Shown: positions 1 to 6,084, counted from the stretch's first letter. The stretch is 6,084 nucleotides of DNA from an uncultured Saprospiraceae bacterium (GCA_934699305.1 CAKUWM010000181.1:1-6084); one strand, 5' to 3'. A program made the numbers and translations. The notes: generated from the sequence alone by a model not told the origin.

Positions 1-1
1 T

Positions 2-487
2 TACAACGATAAAACTAAAACAAAAGAATACCGCCCGGTGACCGCTTTAAAGACATACATCGTATCTGCGATATTGGCTATCGTGTTTAACGCACAGGAT
101 ACGTTATGGGCGACACCCAATCATCCATTCTGGCATAAAGGACATTATGTAGAGGCTTCGGCACTGCACGCAGGTGACACAATAGAGACTCTTGCAGGTG
201 ACTACTATCGCATACAGCAAATAATACCTTTCTCCGGAAAGCGGCGTGTGTACAACTTCACAGTAGCTGAGAACAGCAATTATTACGTTGGAAGCCGGGG
301 GATATTAGTACACAACGACTGTTTCCTAAAAAGGCTAACGGATTCTCCGGAATTAATGGCGCGAATAGATGCCCTCCCTGACGCATTGAAGGGACAGTTT
401 ATCCAAGACTTCTATGAGGCGGGAGACGATGTGATTAAGGTGCTGAGGGAGAGGCCGGGGTGTGTGAGGGCGTGGGAGAGTGTTTTT
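2..487 (+). repeat. HINT-linker repeat, copy 1
   Basis: This is the first copy of a direct repeat encoding the HINT domain and linker. It matches copy 2 at a constant offset of 3,290 bases at every anchor checked (the TACAAC at 2, the TPNH histidine codon at 122, the HN codons at 311, and the linker at 391), so there is no net indel. In the linker segment 391-478 I count 77 of 88 bases identical; the HINT part is more diverged in DNA. The left end is cut by the window, and the right end is the switch to the AT-rich tip. Confidence 0.85.
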
Positions 488-1198
488 TCAAATGAAACAG
501 TTCGGAAGAATATCAATAATTTACAGAAAATCGATGAACAAGTTGTTTTAAATAATACACAACACAGTCGGATAAAAGAAGCCTATGAAGATGCTCCTGA
601 TAAGCAAAAATTTATTGATGAGCTTCAACCGAAGAAAACATTTCACGATAATCCTGCTGATGATGTAAATGGGCCACTAGCCAGTTCGCAAGATCAAATA
701 GATGAATTAACTGTTACAAATAACCCAATCAATAATGCTTCAAAAAAATTCTGGTGGAATCATGAAGCGAATGTGAATACTCATTTAGATAATATTTATG
801 GTGTTGATAATGTTGGTCGTCAAATTACAGTTGATATTACAACAACCACAGAAACTTTTACTGTACGTTTAGACAATTTGATAGATGAAGTAGGCGGTAA
901 GATTAATTTCAAAATCGGCGATGCAAAAAGCAGTATTAATAACAATTTGAGCAGTCAAACAGCTGATCAGCTTAGGAATAGTATGAGCACGATTAATCAA
1001 AAGAAGTTATACGATGCTCTTCACAACGGGACTGTGATTCAGGCAAAACCAAGAGGTGAAAGAGCACAAGCTTTTTTTGGAGTAAAGTCAAACGATGCTA
1101 TTCCTAATATTAATTTAAAAACGCAAGTGGACTTTTTTGTTAATGATTTTCCACCAGATTCAGGGTATAATATATACAAAAAGACTCTTAAGTTATGA
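2..1198 (+). CDS. 3' end of a polymorphic toxin: HINT domain, linker, PD-(D/E)XK-like nuclease tip (5' partial)
   Basis: This is the C-terminal 398 codons of a larger toxin whose beginning is off the left edge. The frame is open from base 2. The codons before the GTG at 38 already align with the second HINT copy (TYN.K..K....VTA), so that GTG is not a start. Residues 1-105 are the HINT autoprotease lacking its first block, with the TPNHPFW histidine at residue 41 and the closing block YYVGSRGILVHN (HN at 104-105). A conserved linker follows (FLKRL...GQFIQDFYEAGDDVIKVL...CVRAWE) to about residue 162. The last 236 residues are the variable tip, with E255 in FWWNHEAN, D291 in VRLDNL and D307-A-K309 in KIGDAKSS, followed by a Gln-rich helix. 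This spacing fits the PD-(D/E)XK nuclease fold, suggesting a DNase or RNase released by HINT cleavage. The stop overlaps the next gene's ATG. Toxin architecture is confident; nuclease fold is moderately confident; target is unknown. Confidence 0.85.
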   Translation, partial: YNDKTKTKEYRPVTALKTYIVSAILAIVFNAQDTLWATPNHPFWHKGHYVEASALHAGDTIETLAGDYYRIQQIIPFSGKRRVYNFTVAENSNYYVGSRGILVHNDCFLKRLTDSPELMARIDALPDALKGQFIQDFYEAGDDVIKVLRERPGCVRAWESVFSNETVRKNINNLQKIDEQVVLNNTQHSRIKEAYEDAPDKQKFIDELQPKKTFHDNPADDVNGPLASSQDQIDELTVTNNPINNASKKFWWNHEANVNTHLDNIYGVDNVGRQITVDITTTTETFTVRLDNLIDEVGGKINFKIGDAKSSINNNLSSQTADQLRNSMSTINQKKLYDALHNGTVIQAKPRGERAQAFFGVKSNDAIPNINLKTQVDFFVNDFPPDSGYNIYKKTLKL

Positions 1199-1848
1199 TA
1201 ACAGCAAATGAAGTTAGAAAGGGGATTGTTGACAATTTATTTGATTCTTTGAAAAAGGAAGGCTTTAAGCGAGTTAAAAATTATTTCACAAATAAAGGAG
1301 AAGATTTTAGTTCCACGATTTTTACTTCTTTGGTAAGTGGAGATCATGAATATCCTACATCCTTTTCTTTTTGGGTTGAATCCAAAAAGGTTTCTCAAAT
1401 ACTTAAAATTGCATTTCAAGAACCTCATGGACAGAATTCCTCAATGGTTTTAGTTGCATTGACTCAGTCAATGGTTTTTAAAATGAAGCCTAAAGAATTT
1501 ATAATAAATACCGAAGAAGATATTACTATAATGTGCAATAAGGTTATGGAGTATTTGGAAACAGAAGGTTTTCGATTCTTCAAAGAATATCAGAATTATG
1601 AAAAGATATTATTTGAGATGAAATCTACTCCTTTTGGTCTGTTTTATGGACAAGGCTTTGTTACATGGAGTTTAAATGCTTTAGTTATAAGTAAAATGCT
1701 GGATGATCAAGATTATAATCTATTAGTACAGAAATATATTGGATATTGTGAAGAATATAATTTAGGAGACTATCTAATTAATAAGCTGAAAGTCCTTGAT
1801 GAGTTTTTAAAAGACAAAAGCTCAAAGGAGCTTTTAAGTTGCTGGTAA
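1195..1848 (+). CDS. probable immunity protein for the first toxin
   Basis: A 217-residue cytoplasmic-looking protein with no signal peptide or membrane segment. Its ATG overlaps the toxin stop in an ATGA, so translation is probably coupled to that of the toxin, which fixes the start despite the lack of a ribosome-binding motif. Residues 10-70 (DSLKKEGFKRVKNYF, then TIFTSLVSGD and SFSFWVES) have the helix-then-strands look of DUF4304-like immunity proteins, but this is a visual resemblance only. The rest is mixed helix and strand rich in aromatic residues. The role as antidote is inferred mainly from position, size and overlap, the standard toxin/immunity layout. The final residues (LLSCW) are encoded where an unrelated reading frame starts, so the original C-terminus may have been altered by recombination. 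Confidence 0.8.
   Translation: MITANEVRKGIVDNLFDSLKKEGFKRVKNYFTNKGEDFSSTIFTSLVSGDHEYPTSFSFWVESKKVSQILKIAFQEPHGQNSSMVLVALTQSMVFKMKPKEFIINTEEDITIMCNKVMEYLETEGFRFFKEYQNYEKILFEMKSTPFGLFYGQGFVTWSLNALVISKMLDDQDYNLLVQKYIGYCEEYNLGDYLINKLKVLDEFLKDKSSKELLSCW
1816..1835 (+). terminator. perfect hairpin at the end of the first immunity gene, possible weak terminator
   Basis: AAAAGCTC (1816-1823) and GAGCTTTT (1828-1835) form a perfect 8-bp stem around a 4-base loop, with the 3' arm ending in four T. It lies inside the last codons of the immunity gene, immediately before the start of the displaced cassette. It has only three G/C pairs and the T-run is part of the stem, so it may be a weak terminator, an RNA end-protecting hairpin, or chance. 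Confidence 0.3.
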
Positions 1849-2131
1849 AACCATTTCACACGCCATTGAACCAAATGCCAATTCAGATATTAATTATTCA
1901 GAAAAAACAGGATGTATTGAAGGGCTAATACCGGCGTATAGTAGAAAGTACACAAAAGGTTCTTTTTATAATGGTTTAATGGCTTGTATTGAATTAGTAG
2001 ATTCATTTGCCTTGTACGATGTTCAGTGTCATCATTCTATCAATCCATGTACAGGTGAGGAGTTGGTTAGTGAAAGTGAAAGTAGGATTTTTGGGATTCA
2101 TTTTCGATCAAGACACAAAACAAAGATTTAG
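1838..2131 (+). pseudogene. start-less 5' remnant of the second toxin cassette, frameshifted from the rest
   Basis: This interval is not empty. One plus-strand frame stays open for 97 codons and reads like a real protein (AGKTISHAIEPNANSD, then GCIEGLIPAYSRKYTKGSFY, GLMACIELVDSFALYD, CHHSINPCTGEELVSESE). It is preceded by an in-frame stop at 1835-1837 inside the first immunity gene and has no start near its beginning; the first ATG is at 1979. The frame ends at a TAG at 2129-2131, while the downstream toxin frame is open from 2086. One extra T in the T5 run at 2088-2092 would fuse them through RIFWDSFSIK and give a 912-residue frame from 1838 to 4575. I read this as pre-toxin sequence of a truncated cassette carrying a one-base deletion or a sequencing error. 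I do not recognise the domain. It could instead be the tail of an unrelated gene. Confidence 0.6.
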
Positions 2132-2154
2132 ATGCACACCTGAAGAATGAAGAT

Positions 2155-4575
2155 TTGCAGATAACGAATAAGGCGCCTGCAGATAAACGAATCTTAGCCT
2201 TTAGGAAATTGATAGATAGTGCCGAGATAAAGTTTTATCCATTTTCGATAAATAAACTATTAATGACCTGTGAGAATGAAGCAGAGTCTAATGCAATGGT
2301 GGATAAAATGGAAACCTGTTTAATTGGAGTAAATCAAGGAATCAAAAATATATGGTATAAGTACTCAATGGATGACGTTACAAGAGGGGAAATAAATTGC
2401 CCGATCAACGAAGTGGATAGCTCCAGAATTGGATTTTGTACAGCATTGACCAGTGCTTTAAAACTGAGCAATGGTTTAAAAGCAGATGAAAAGCTAATGA
2501 ACTGGTATTTAGAAGATCCAGATCGGATAGTAAAATTAGAAAGCGATCTGTTTAGTTTTAAAAATACAAGTTATCAATTTAATAATTTGAATAAAATCCA
2601 ATTTTTTGATAGATCCACAGTAGAATATGATGAAGTAATACCTGTTGACGTAGTAGGCTCATTTACAGTGAATGGGCAAGAAGTGAGAAAAGGGCTTCCG
2701 CTGATCCTACCAGCATATCAAATTGCCTTATTTTCAGATTATACTAACGAGGCAGTAGATAATAAAGCATTTTGGTTGACAGTAAATGTAGGTTCAGTAT
2801 TTATGGGTATCGGAGAATATAGACTTTTTTTAGAGGCAGGGAAACTTATCCAGAAATCATTTACTGCTATTGATATAGTTGGAAATGGGATAGGTATATA
2901 TGCCCAAATAGCTAATGAAGATGCCATATCGGCTGAGTTGAGATCAAAGATAAATATTGCCTCTTTATTATCAACAGTGCCCAACTTATTAATTTCATTT
3001 ACCAAATTATCAAATGTAGTAGATGAAATTTTGAATCAAAAATTGTATAAAGAAGAAAATTACGAAGGGATCATAACTAAAGAAGTAGAGGTAGCAAAAA
3101 CAGCCTTAAAGAGTTCGCAGGAAAGAATCTCTGAAAATTTTGCAGATGAAATATTAGAAATAGCCGATGAAGGGTGTAACTTTGGGTGCAAGGTGAGCAA
3201 ATACGGATGTTTTGCGGGCGAGACGCCGATTGCCACCAAAGCCGGCCAAAAACCGATCAAAGAAATCCATACCGCAGACACAGTGTTGACTTACAACCAC
3301 AAGCAGAAAAAGACAGCGTGGAAAGTTGTTACAGCAATCCAGAAATATGTCGCGACCACAATCCTAGCCATCGTGATGATGCAGGGCGATACGTTGTGGG
3401 CTACGCCGGAGCATCCGTTTTGGAGCCACAATACATATACTGCCGCCAGCGAATTAAATCTCGGAGATTCACTATTTGCGGCTGATGGGAGCTATGAATC
3501 CATCCAACAAATCAACACACTGGACACCTCACTGACGGTTTATAATTTTACAGTCGAAGATAATCAAAATTACTATGTCGGTGAACGTGGCTACTTAGTG
3601 CACAACACCTGTTTTCTTAAAAAAATAGAAGAATCCCCTGGATTGGTTCAGGCAATAGATAATTTGCCCATAGTCCTGAAAGGACAGTTTATCCAGGACT
3701 TTTACGAAGCGGGAGAGGATGTGATTAAGGTGCTAAAGGAGAAGCCGGGATGCGTGAGGGCGTGGGAGGATATTTTTGTTGCCGCTAAGAGAGCCAACCC
3801 GGGAATACCTGATGCCGGCAAGATTTTAAGGAAAGACATAAAATCACTGGAGGCACTTTCAAAATTTGATAATTCCTTAATAAGCAAAATAGGACAAGAA
3901 AAATTTGATAATTTTCTGGAAAAACTTATTAAAGCAAATCCTGAGTGTAAAACCTGTGGGAACAAAGGCGATATGCTTGTAGGAAATTTAGATGATGTTT
4001 TAGATGATTTTCATAAAGTAATAACACAAAGAGCAGTAAAACCTGATGGTAGTTTTGTGGTAGGTTTTGATGATTTCTTGATAGAAGCAGGCGAACAAGC
4101 ATCTAAAGCCAAAGGGGCAGCACTGACTTTAAAAGAGTTGTCAAATAACTGGGATGAAATTTCTGAAGGAGGGGCCTATTCAATCAAAAAATTTGAGGGT
4201 AATATACCAGACATTGAAACTAATCATAGGTTAGATGTCCAAATGAGTAAGTTTGAAGGGGGGCAAGAAATTGAGAAATCATTAGAAATGAAAAATTGGA
4301 GTGGTCCTAGAAGTATCATAGGAACAACTTTCGATCAATTTAAAGCACATATAATTAGTGGCAAAAAGTTTGACTATTATTTTAGTGATGGGCTACAACA
4401 GGCAATGAAAAGCCGTTTTGAAAGTTTATTTAAAGATTCTAGTAAGGCAACTGAACTTTTTAATAGTAATCCTACTTTCTTTCGGAATTTGAGTAATGAA
4501 ATAAACAATGCTGAAGATTTGGTTGATCTAGCGAATAATGGTGATTTAATTAATTTGATTAATTGGGTCAAATGA
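2155..4575 (+). CDS. second (probably orphan) polymorphic toxin: helical pre-toxin region, full HINT domain, linker, PD-(D/E)XK-like tip
   Basis: 806 residues if read from the TTG at 2155. That start is weak: the frame is open back to 2086 with protein-like sequence, there is no ribosome-binding motif, and the first in-frame ATG is at 2263. Residues 1-200 are unrecognised. Residues 200-285 are hydrophobic, glycine-containing helices of the kind seen before HINT domains in Bacteroidetes toxins. The HINT autoprotease spans C352 (CFAGETPI) to H483-N484, with TPEH at 417-420; cleavage is expected after N484. The shared linker runs to about F541, followed by a 265-residue tip. The tip has a C598-x-x-C601 pair, a GFDDFLIEAGEQASKAKG segment, then D694 in HRLDV and E711-x-K713 in LEMKNW, consistent with a PD-(D/E)XK nuclease but unlike the first tip in sequence. 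The stop overlaps the next ATG. This is probably a displaced tip cassette, and whether it is expressed is open. Confidence 0.75.
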   Translation: MQITNKAPADKRILAFRKLIDSAEIKFYPFSINKLLMTCENEAESNAMVDKMETCLIGVNQGIKNIWYKYSMDDVTRGEINCPINEVDSSRIGFCTALTSALKLSNGLKADEKLMNWYLEDPDRIVKLESDLFSFKNTSYQFNNLNKIQFFDRSTVEYDEVIPVDVVGSFTVNGQEVRKGLPLILPAYQIALFSDYTNEAVDNKAFWLTVNVGSVFMGIGEYRLFLEAGKLIQKSFTAIDIVGNGIGIYAQIANEDAISAELRSKINIASLLSTVPNLLISFTKLSNVVDEILNQKLYKEENYEGIITKEVEVAKTALKSSQERISENFADEILEIADEGCNFGCKVSKYGCFAGETPIATKAGQKPIKEIHTADTVLTYNHKQKKTAWKVVTAIQKYVATTILAIVMMQGDTLWATPEHPFWSHNTYTAASELNLGDSLFAADGSYESIQQINTLDTSLTVYNFTVEDNQNYYVGERGYLVHNTCFLKKIEESPGLVQAIDNLPIVLKGQFIQDFYEAGEDVIKVLKEKPGCVRAWEDIFVAAKRANPGIPDAGKILRKDIKSLEALSKFDNSLISKIGQEKFDNFLEKLIKANPECKTCGNKGDMLVGNLDDVLDDFHKVITQRAVKPDGSFVVGFDDFLIEAGEQASKAKGAALTLKELSNNWDEISEGGAYSIKKFEGNIPDIETNHRLDVQMSKFEGGQEIEKSLEMKNWSGPRSIIGTTFDQFKAHIISGKKFDYYFSDGLQQAMKSRFESLFKDSSKATELFNSNPTFFRNLSNEINNAEDLVDLANNGDLINLINWVK
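3292..3777 (+). repeat. HINT-linker repeat, copy 2
   Basis: This is the second copy of the HINT-linker direct repeat, inside the second toxin. Shared protein landmarks are ILAIV, DTLWATP.HPFW, VYNFTV, YYVG.RG.LVHN, CFLK, GQFIQDFYEAG, DVIKVL and PGCVRAWE. The higher-GC DNA starts at about 3180, just before the HINT cysteine, so the GC-richer block includes the whole HINT domain. Downstream of 3777 no similarity to the first tip is visible. Confidence 0.85.
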
Positions 4576-5588
4576 GTTTTAAATTTGTAGGATACTGTAA
4601 AAAAGTATTTCGCTATGATATTATTAGCGATTTTATTATTAATTCAACTATTTCTGAAACAGATAGCAATCAAGGGTTACTATTTTTGGTTTCACCCGAT
4701 AATTTAGAGTTGGTTACGGAACGAATAGCTATGGACTACTTTTCATCGTTGATTGTTCAAAATAATAGGATTTTAGCAATTGACAGCAAAGGCCATGGTT
4801 TTTTATTAAATTATTCTTTAGATATTATAGTCGAAATTCCTATTAGTTTGAAAATAGCATTAACGCATAGTTTTTTAGATTATCTTCCAGTTTATCGCGG
4901 ACGAATAAAAGAAAGAGTCTATGGAATTTTTTCATTAATTACAAATACTTTAATTTGGGAAAGTGGTACTTTAAAAGGATTTGAATTGTTTGGTGATCAC
5001 TTATTTGCTCAATCGGATTTTATACTTTATTATATAGAAGTAACGTCTGGTAGCTTAAAGTGGGAATTTGATTTTAATAAGAAATTTAAGATACCTGGAA
5101 GAATAATACTTATGGGTGTTAACTCTAATATTATTTATTGTGGAATTGAACCATCAGAAGTTATAATAGCACTAGAAATAACCACAGGAAAACTAATATG
5201 GGAGATAAAAGCATTTCCGCAACTATATCGATTAGGTCCAAACGGTGATTATTTATATGCAATTTCTAGCGGATACACAAAAATTGAGGCTAAAACAGGT
5301 CAAGAAGTAGATTCCTATACGAATAGAGAATATTTTGAAGAAGTCGGTATATTTAGCCAAAGAGGCAACTATGCCATAACCAATAACCATATTATTACCA
5401 CAGATAGTAGTAAAGGAGTCATTGGAGCTTTTAATACTCTTTCACATCAATTTGATTGGATTCATCGAGAAGAAGGCGTTAGTTTTCCAGCTCCTAATCC
5501 CATAATTTATAAAAAACCTTATTTACTTCTACAGGATAATAAGAGTAGTTTACATATATTCAAAGAAGATCTTCCCATAGTTTCGTAA
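4572..5588 (+). CDS. probable immunity protein for the second toxin, PQQ-like beta-propeller
   Basis: 338 residues from the ATG at 4572, which overlaps the toxin stop as ATGA. A TTG nine bases upstream is also in frame, but the ATG reproduces the layout of the first pair and is preferred. There is no signal peptide or membrane segment, so it is probably cytoplasmic. Degenerate propeller blades recur: YIEVTSGSLKWEF (about 154-166), ALEITTGKLIWEI (200-212), KIEAKTGQEVDSY (237-249) and AFNTLSHQFDWI (286-297), with a weaker LIWESG near 127-132. The pattern hydrophobic-x-E/D-x-x-T-G-x-x-x-W is that of PQQ or WD40-like repeats. The antidote role is inferred from its position directly after a toxin gene. 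Such a propeller would act by binding and covering the tip rather than by catalysis. An alternative is a cargo gene unrelated to immunity, which the stop/start overlap argues against. Confidence 0.8.
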   Translation: MSFKFVGYCKKVFRYDIISDFIINSTISETDSNQGLLFLVSPDNLELVTERIAMDYFSSLIVQNNRILAIDSKGHGFLLNYSLDIIVEIPISLKIALTHSFLDYLPVYRGRIKERVYGIFSLITNTLIWESGTLKGFELFGDHLFAQSDFILYYIEVTSGSLKWEFDFNKKFKIPGRIILMGVNSNIIYCGIEPSEVIIALEITTGKLIWEIKAFPQLYRLGPNGDYLYAISSGYTKIEAKTGQEVDSYTNREYFEEVGIFSQRGNYAITNNHIITTDSSKGVIGAFNTLSHQFDWIHREEGVSFPAPNPIIYKKPYLLLQDNKSSLHIFKEDLPIVS

Positions 5589-5654
5589 ATGTTACAAATA
5601 GTTATCAAAAGTTCATTATAGTTAACATTAAAGAATTGACTTGCATTAACAATT

Positions 5655-5671
5655 ATTGACAAACTGTCAAT
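5655..5671. terminator. small inverted repeat between convergent genes, possible terminator
   Basis: ATTGACA (5655-5661) and TGTCAAT (5665-5671) form a perfect 7-bp stem with a 3-base loop. It sits in the 82-base AT-rich gap between the plus-strand propeller gene and the end of the minus-strand regulator remnant, touching the latter's stop codon. A bidirectional terminator is possible by position, but the stem has only two G/C pairs and no clean T-tract, so the call is weak. Confidence 0.25.
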
Positions 5672-5973
5672 TAAAGCGCCGCCACATTTTTCTGAAAGAA
5701 ATCTTTAAACTTTTTATTAGTAAGCATCTTATCTATGAGTTTAAAGATGGTCTGACGGTCATCATCATCCAGTTGTTGTATAAGGCGAATTTGTTCGACG
5801 GCTGATTTATCTTCAATAGTTACTTCTGTGGTCGGTATAGAGCCGATGTAATTGATAATCTGATCGGTAGTCATATTGAAAAGCAGAGCCATTTTGTGGA
5901 GCTCTTCCACGGTTAAAGCTCTATAGCCTTTTTCTATTTTAGATTAAGTGGATTTATCGACACAGATGTGATC
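5671..5973 (-). pseudogene. broken XRE-family helix-turn-helix regulator (N-terminally truncated, internal stop)
   Basis: Read on the minus strand, the frame gives ICVDKST, a stop (TAA, 5944-5946), then SKIEKGYRALTVEELHKMA and a C-terminal tail ending KFKDFFQKNVAAL. VDKST-(Y)-SKIEKG is the recognition-helix region of XRE (Cro/C1-type) regulators, where the position of the stop is usually an aromatic such as Tyr; TAT or TAC to TAA is a one-base change. The first two or so helices of the HTH and the true start are missing: beyond about 5973 the frame meets another stop at 5980-5982 and the sequence becomes plus-strand coding. A GTG at 5908-5910 could start a 79-residue product, but that would lack most of the DNA-binding domain. 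Such regulators normally repress by binding operator DNA; this copy is very probably inactive. It converges on the toxin/immunity genes and is not part of their operon. Confidence 0.75.
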
Positions 5974-6084
5974 AGGAAATTACAGTAAATGGGGTAAAAT
6001 ATACCCGATATATTGGTTTAAATCAAAAATATACCGTTGCCAGATTCCCAAGCGAAATAAAATGTACGGAAGGAATCAGCATAA
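5967..6084 (+). pseudogene. 5'-truncated coding fragment running off the right edge
   Basis: The plus-strand frame is open from 5943 to the window end and becomes convincingly protein-like from about 5967: CDQEITVNGVKYTRYIG, then LNQKYTVARF and PSEIKCTEGISI. No ATG, GTG or TTG lies in frame between the stop at 5940-5942 and the edge, so it has no start of its own. It begins where the minus-strand regulator remnant loses homology, which suggests a recombination joint at about 5965-5976. The product is not recognised. By analogy with the start-less frame at 1838 it may be the head of a further displaced toxin cassette, but that is a guess needing sequence beyond the window. Confidence 0.45.

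Noticed and set aside
38..40. GTG as the start of the first toxin gene
   Set aside because: The frame is open to base 2 and the upstream codons align with the second HINT copy, so the gene enters from outside the window.
1237..1428. Minus-strand 63-codon frame
   Set aside because: Antisense to the first immunity gene, with low-complexity composition and no start context.
2086..2131. Programmed -1 frameshift joining the two parts of the second cassette
   Set aside because: The T5 run could allow slippage, but there is no canonical X-XXY-YYZ heptamer in the right phase and no evident downstream structure; a simple mutation or read error is more economical.
2082..2150. Third frame ending FIFDQDTKQRFRCTPEE at 2150 as the true end of an upstream gene
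   Set aside because: It reads plausibly, but needs a frame change as well and then leaves the 2155 frame without a start; the one-base joining to the 2086 frame is simpler. Not fully excluded.
3186..3485. Plus-strand open frame inside the HINT region
   Set aside because: It overlaps the conserved HINT coding sequence in another frame and its translation has no recognisable domain character; it is a by-product of the GC-richer DNA.
3208..3615. A splicing intein with endonuclease
   Set aside because: The HINT domain is about 133 residues with no LAGLIDADG or HNH insert, and it sits between a pre-toxin region and a toxin tip, which is the pre-toxin HINT arrangement.
2739..3965. Minus-strand open frames at 2739-3005, 3060-3281 and 3702-3965
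   Set aside because: All lie antisense to a well-supported toxin reading frame and read as its complement, rich in Ser, Leu and Ile with no domain features.
4377..4571. Minus-strand 64-codon frame
   Set aside because: Antisense to the nuclease-like tip of the second toxin and without domain character.
1..6084. tRNA, rRNA, CRISPR array, transposase or insertion-sequence ends
   Set aside because: None was seen on either strand; the only long repeat is the HINT-linker duplication.

Overview
The window looks like a polymorphic-toxin locus from a Bacteroidetes bacterium. The lineage is inferred from AT-rich coding DNA, the absence of Shine-Dalgarno motifs before start codons, the style of the HINT pre-toxin module, and an XRE-family regulator remnant of a type common in that phylum. 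No rRNA or other phylogenetic marker is present, so the genus cannot be named.

Layout, left to right. (1) Positions 2-1198 (+) are the 3' end of a large toxin gene that starts outside the window: most of a HINT autoprotease domain, a conserved linker, and a C-terminal tip resembling a PD-(D/E)XK nuclease. (2) Positions 1195-1848 (+), overlapping by ATGA, are its probable immunity gene. (3) Directly after that stop, with no spacer, begins a second, 5'-truncated toxin cassette. Its first part (1838-about 2090) is in one frame and the rest (to 4575) in another; adding one T to the T5 run at 2088-2092 would join them. The second cassette carries a helical pre-toxin region, a complete HINT domain, the same linker and a different tip. 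(4) Positions 4572-5588 (+), again overlapping by ATGA, are a probable immunity gene encoding a PQQ-type beta-propeller. (5) A convergent remnant of an XRE regulator (about 5973-5671, -) is broken by an in-frame stop and lacks its N-terminal part. (6) It abuts another start-less plus-strand reading frame that runs off the right edge.

The two HINT-linker copies lie exactly 3,290 bp apart with no net indel over about 486 bp. Similarity stops at the linker/tip boundary, where base composition also drops from G-rich to AT-rich. This is the organisation expected of a displaced ('orphan') toxin-tip/immunity cassette behind a main toxin gene, as known for Rhs, CdiA and MafB loci. Recombination through the shared HINT/linker DNA could swap the tip on the main gene while keeping the old immunity gene. 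Each toxin is predicted to be released by HINT self-cleavage after a His-Asn pair and neutralised by the protein encoded just downstream. Function, targets and delivery route are inferred; no secretion-system gene is visible.
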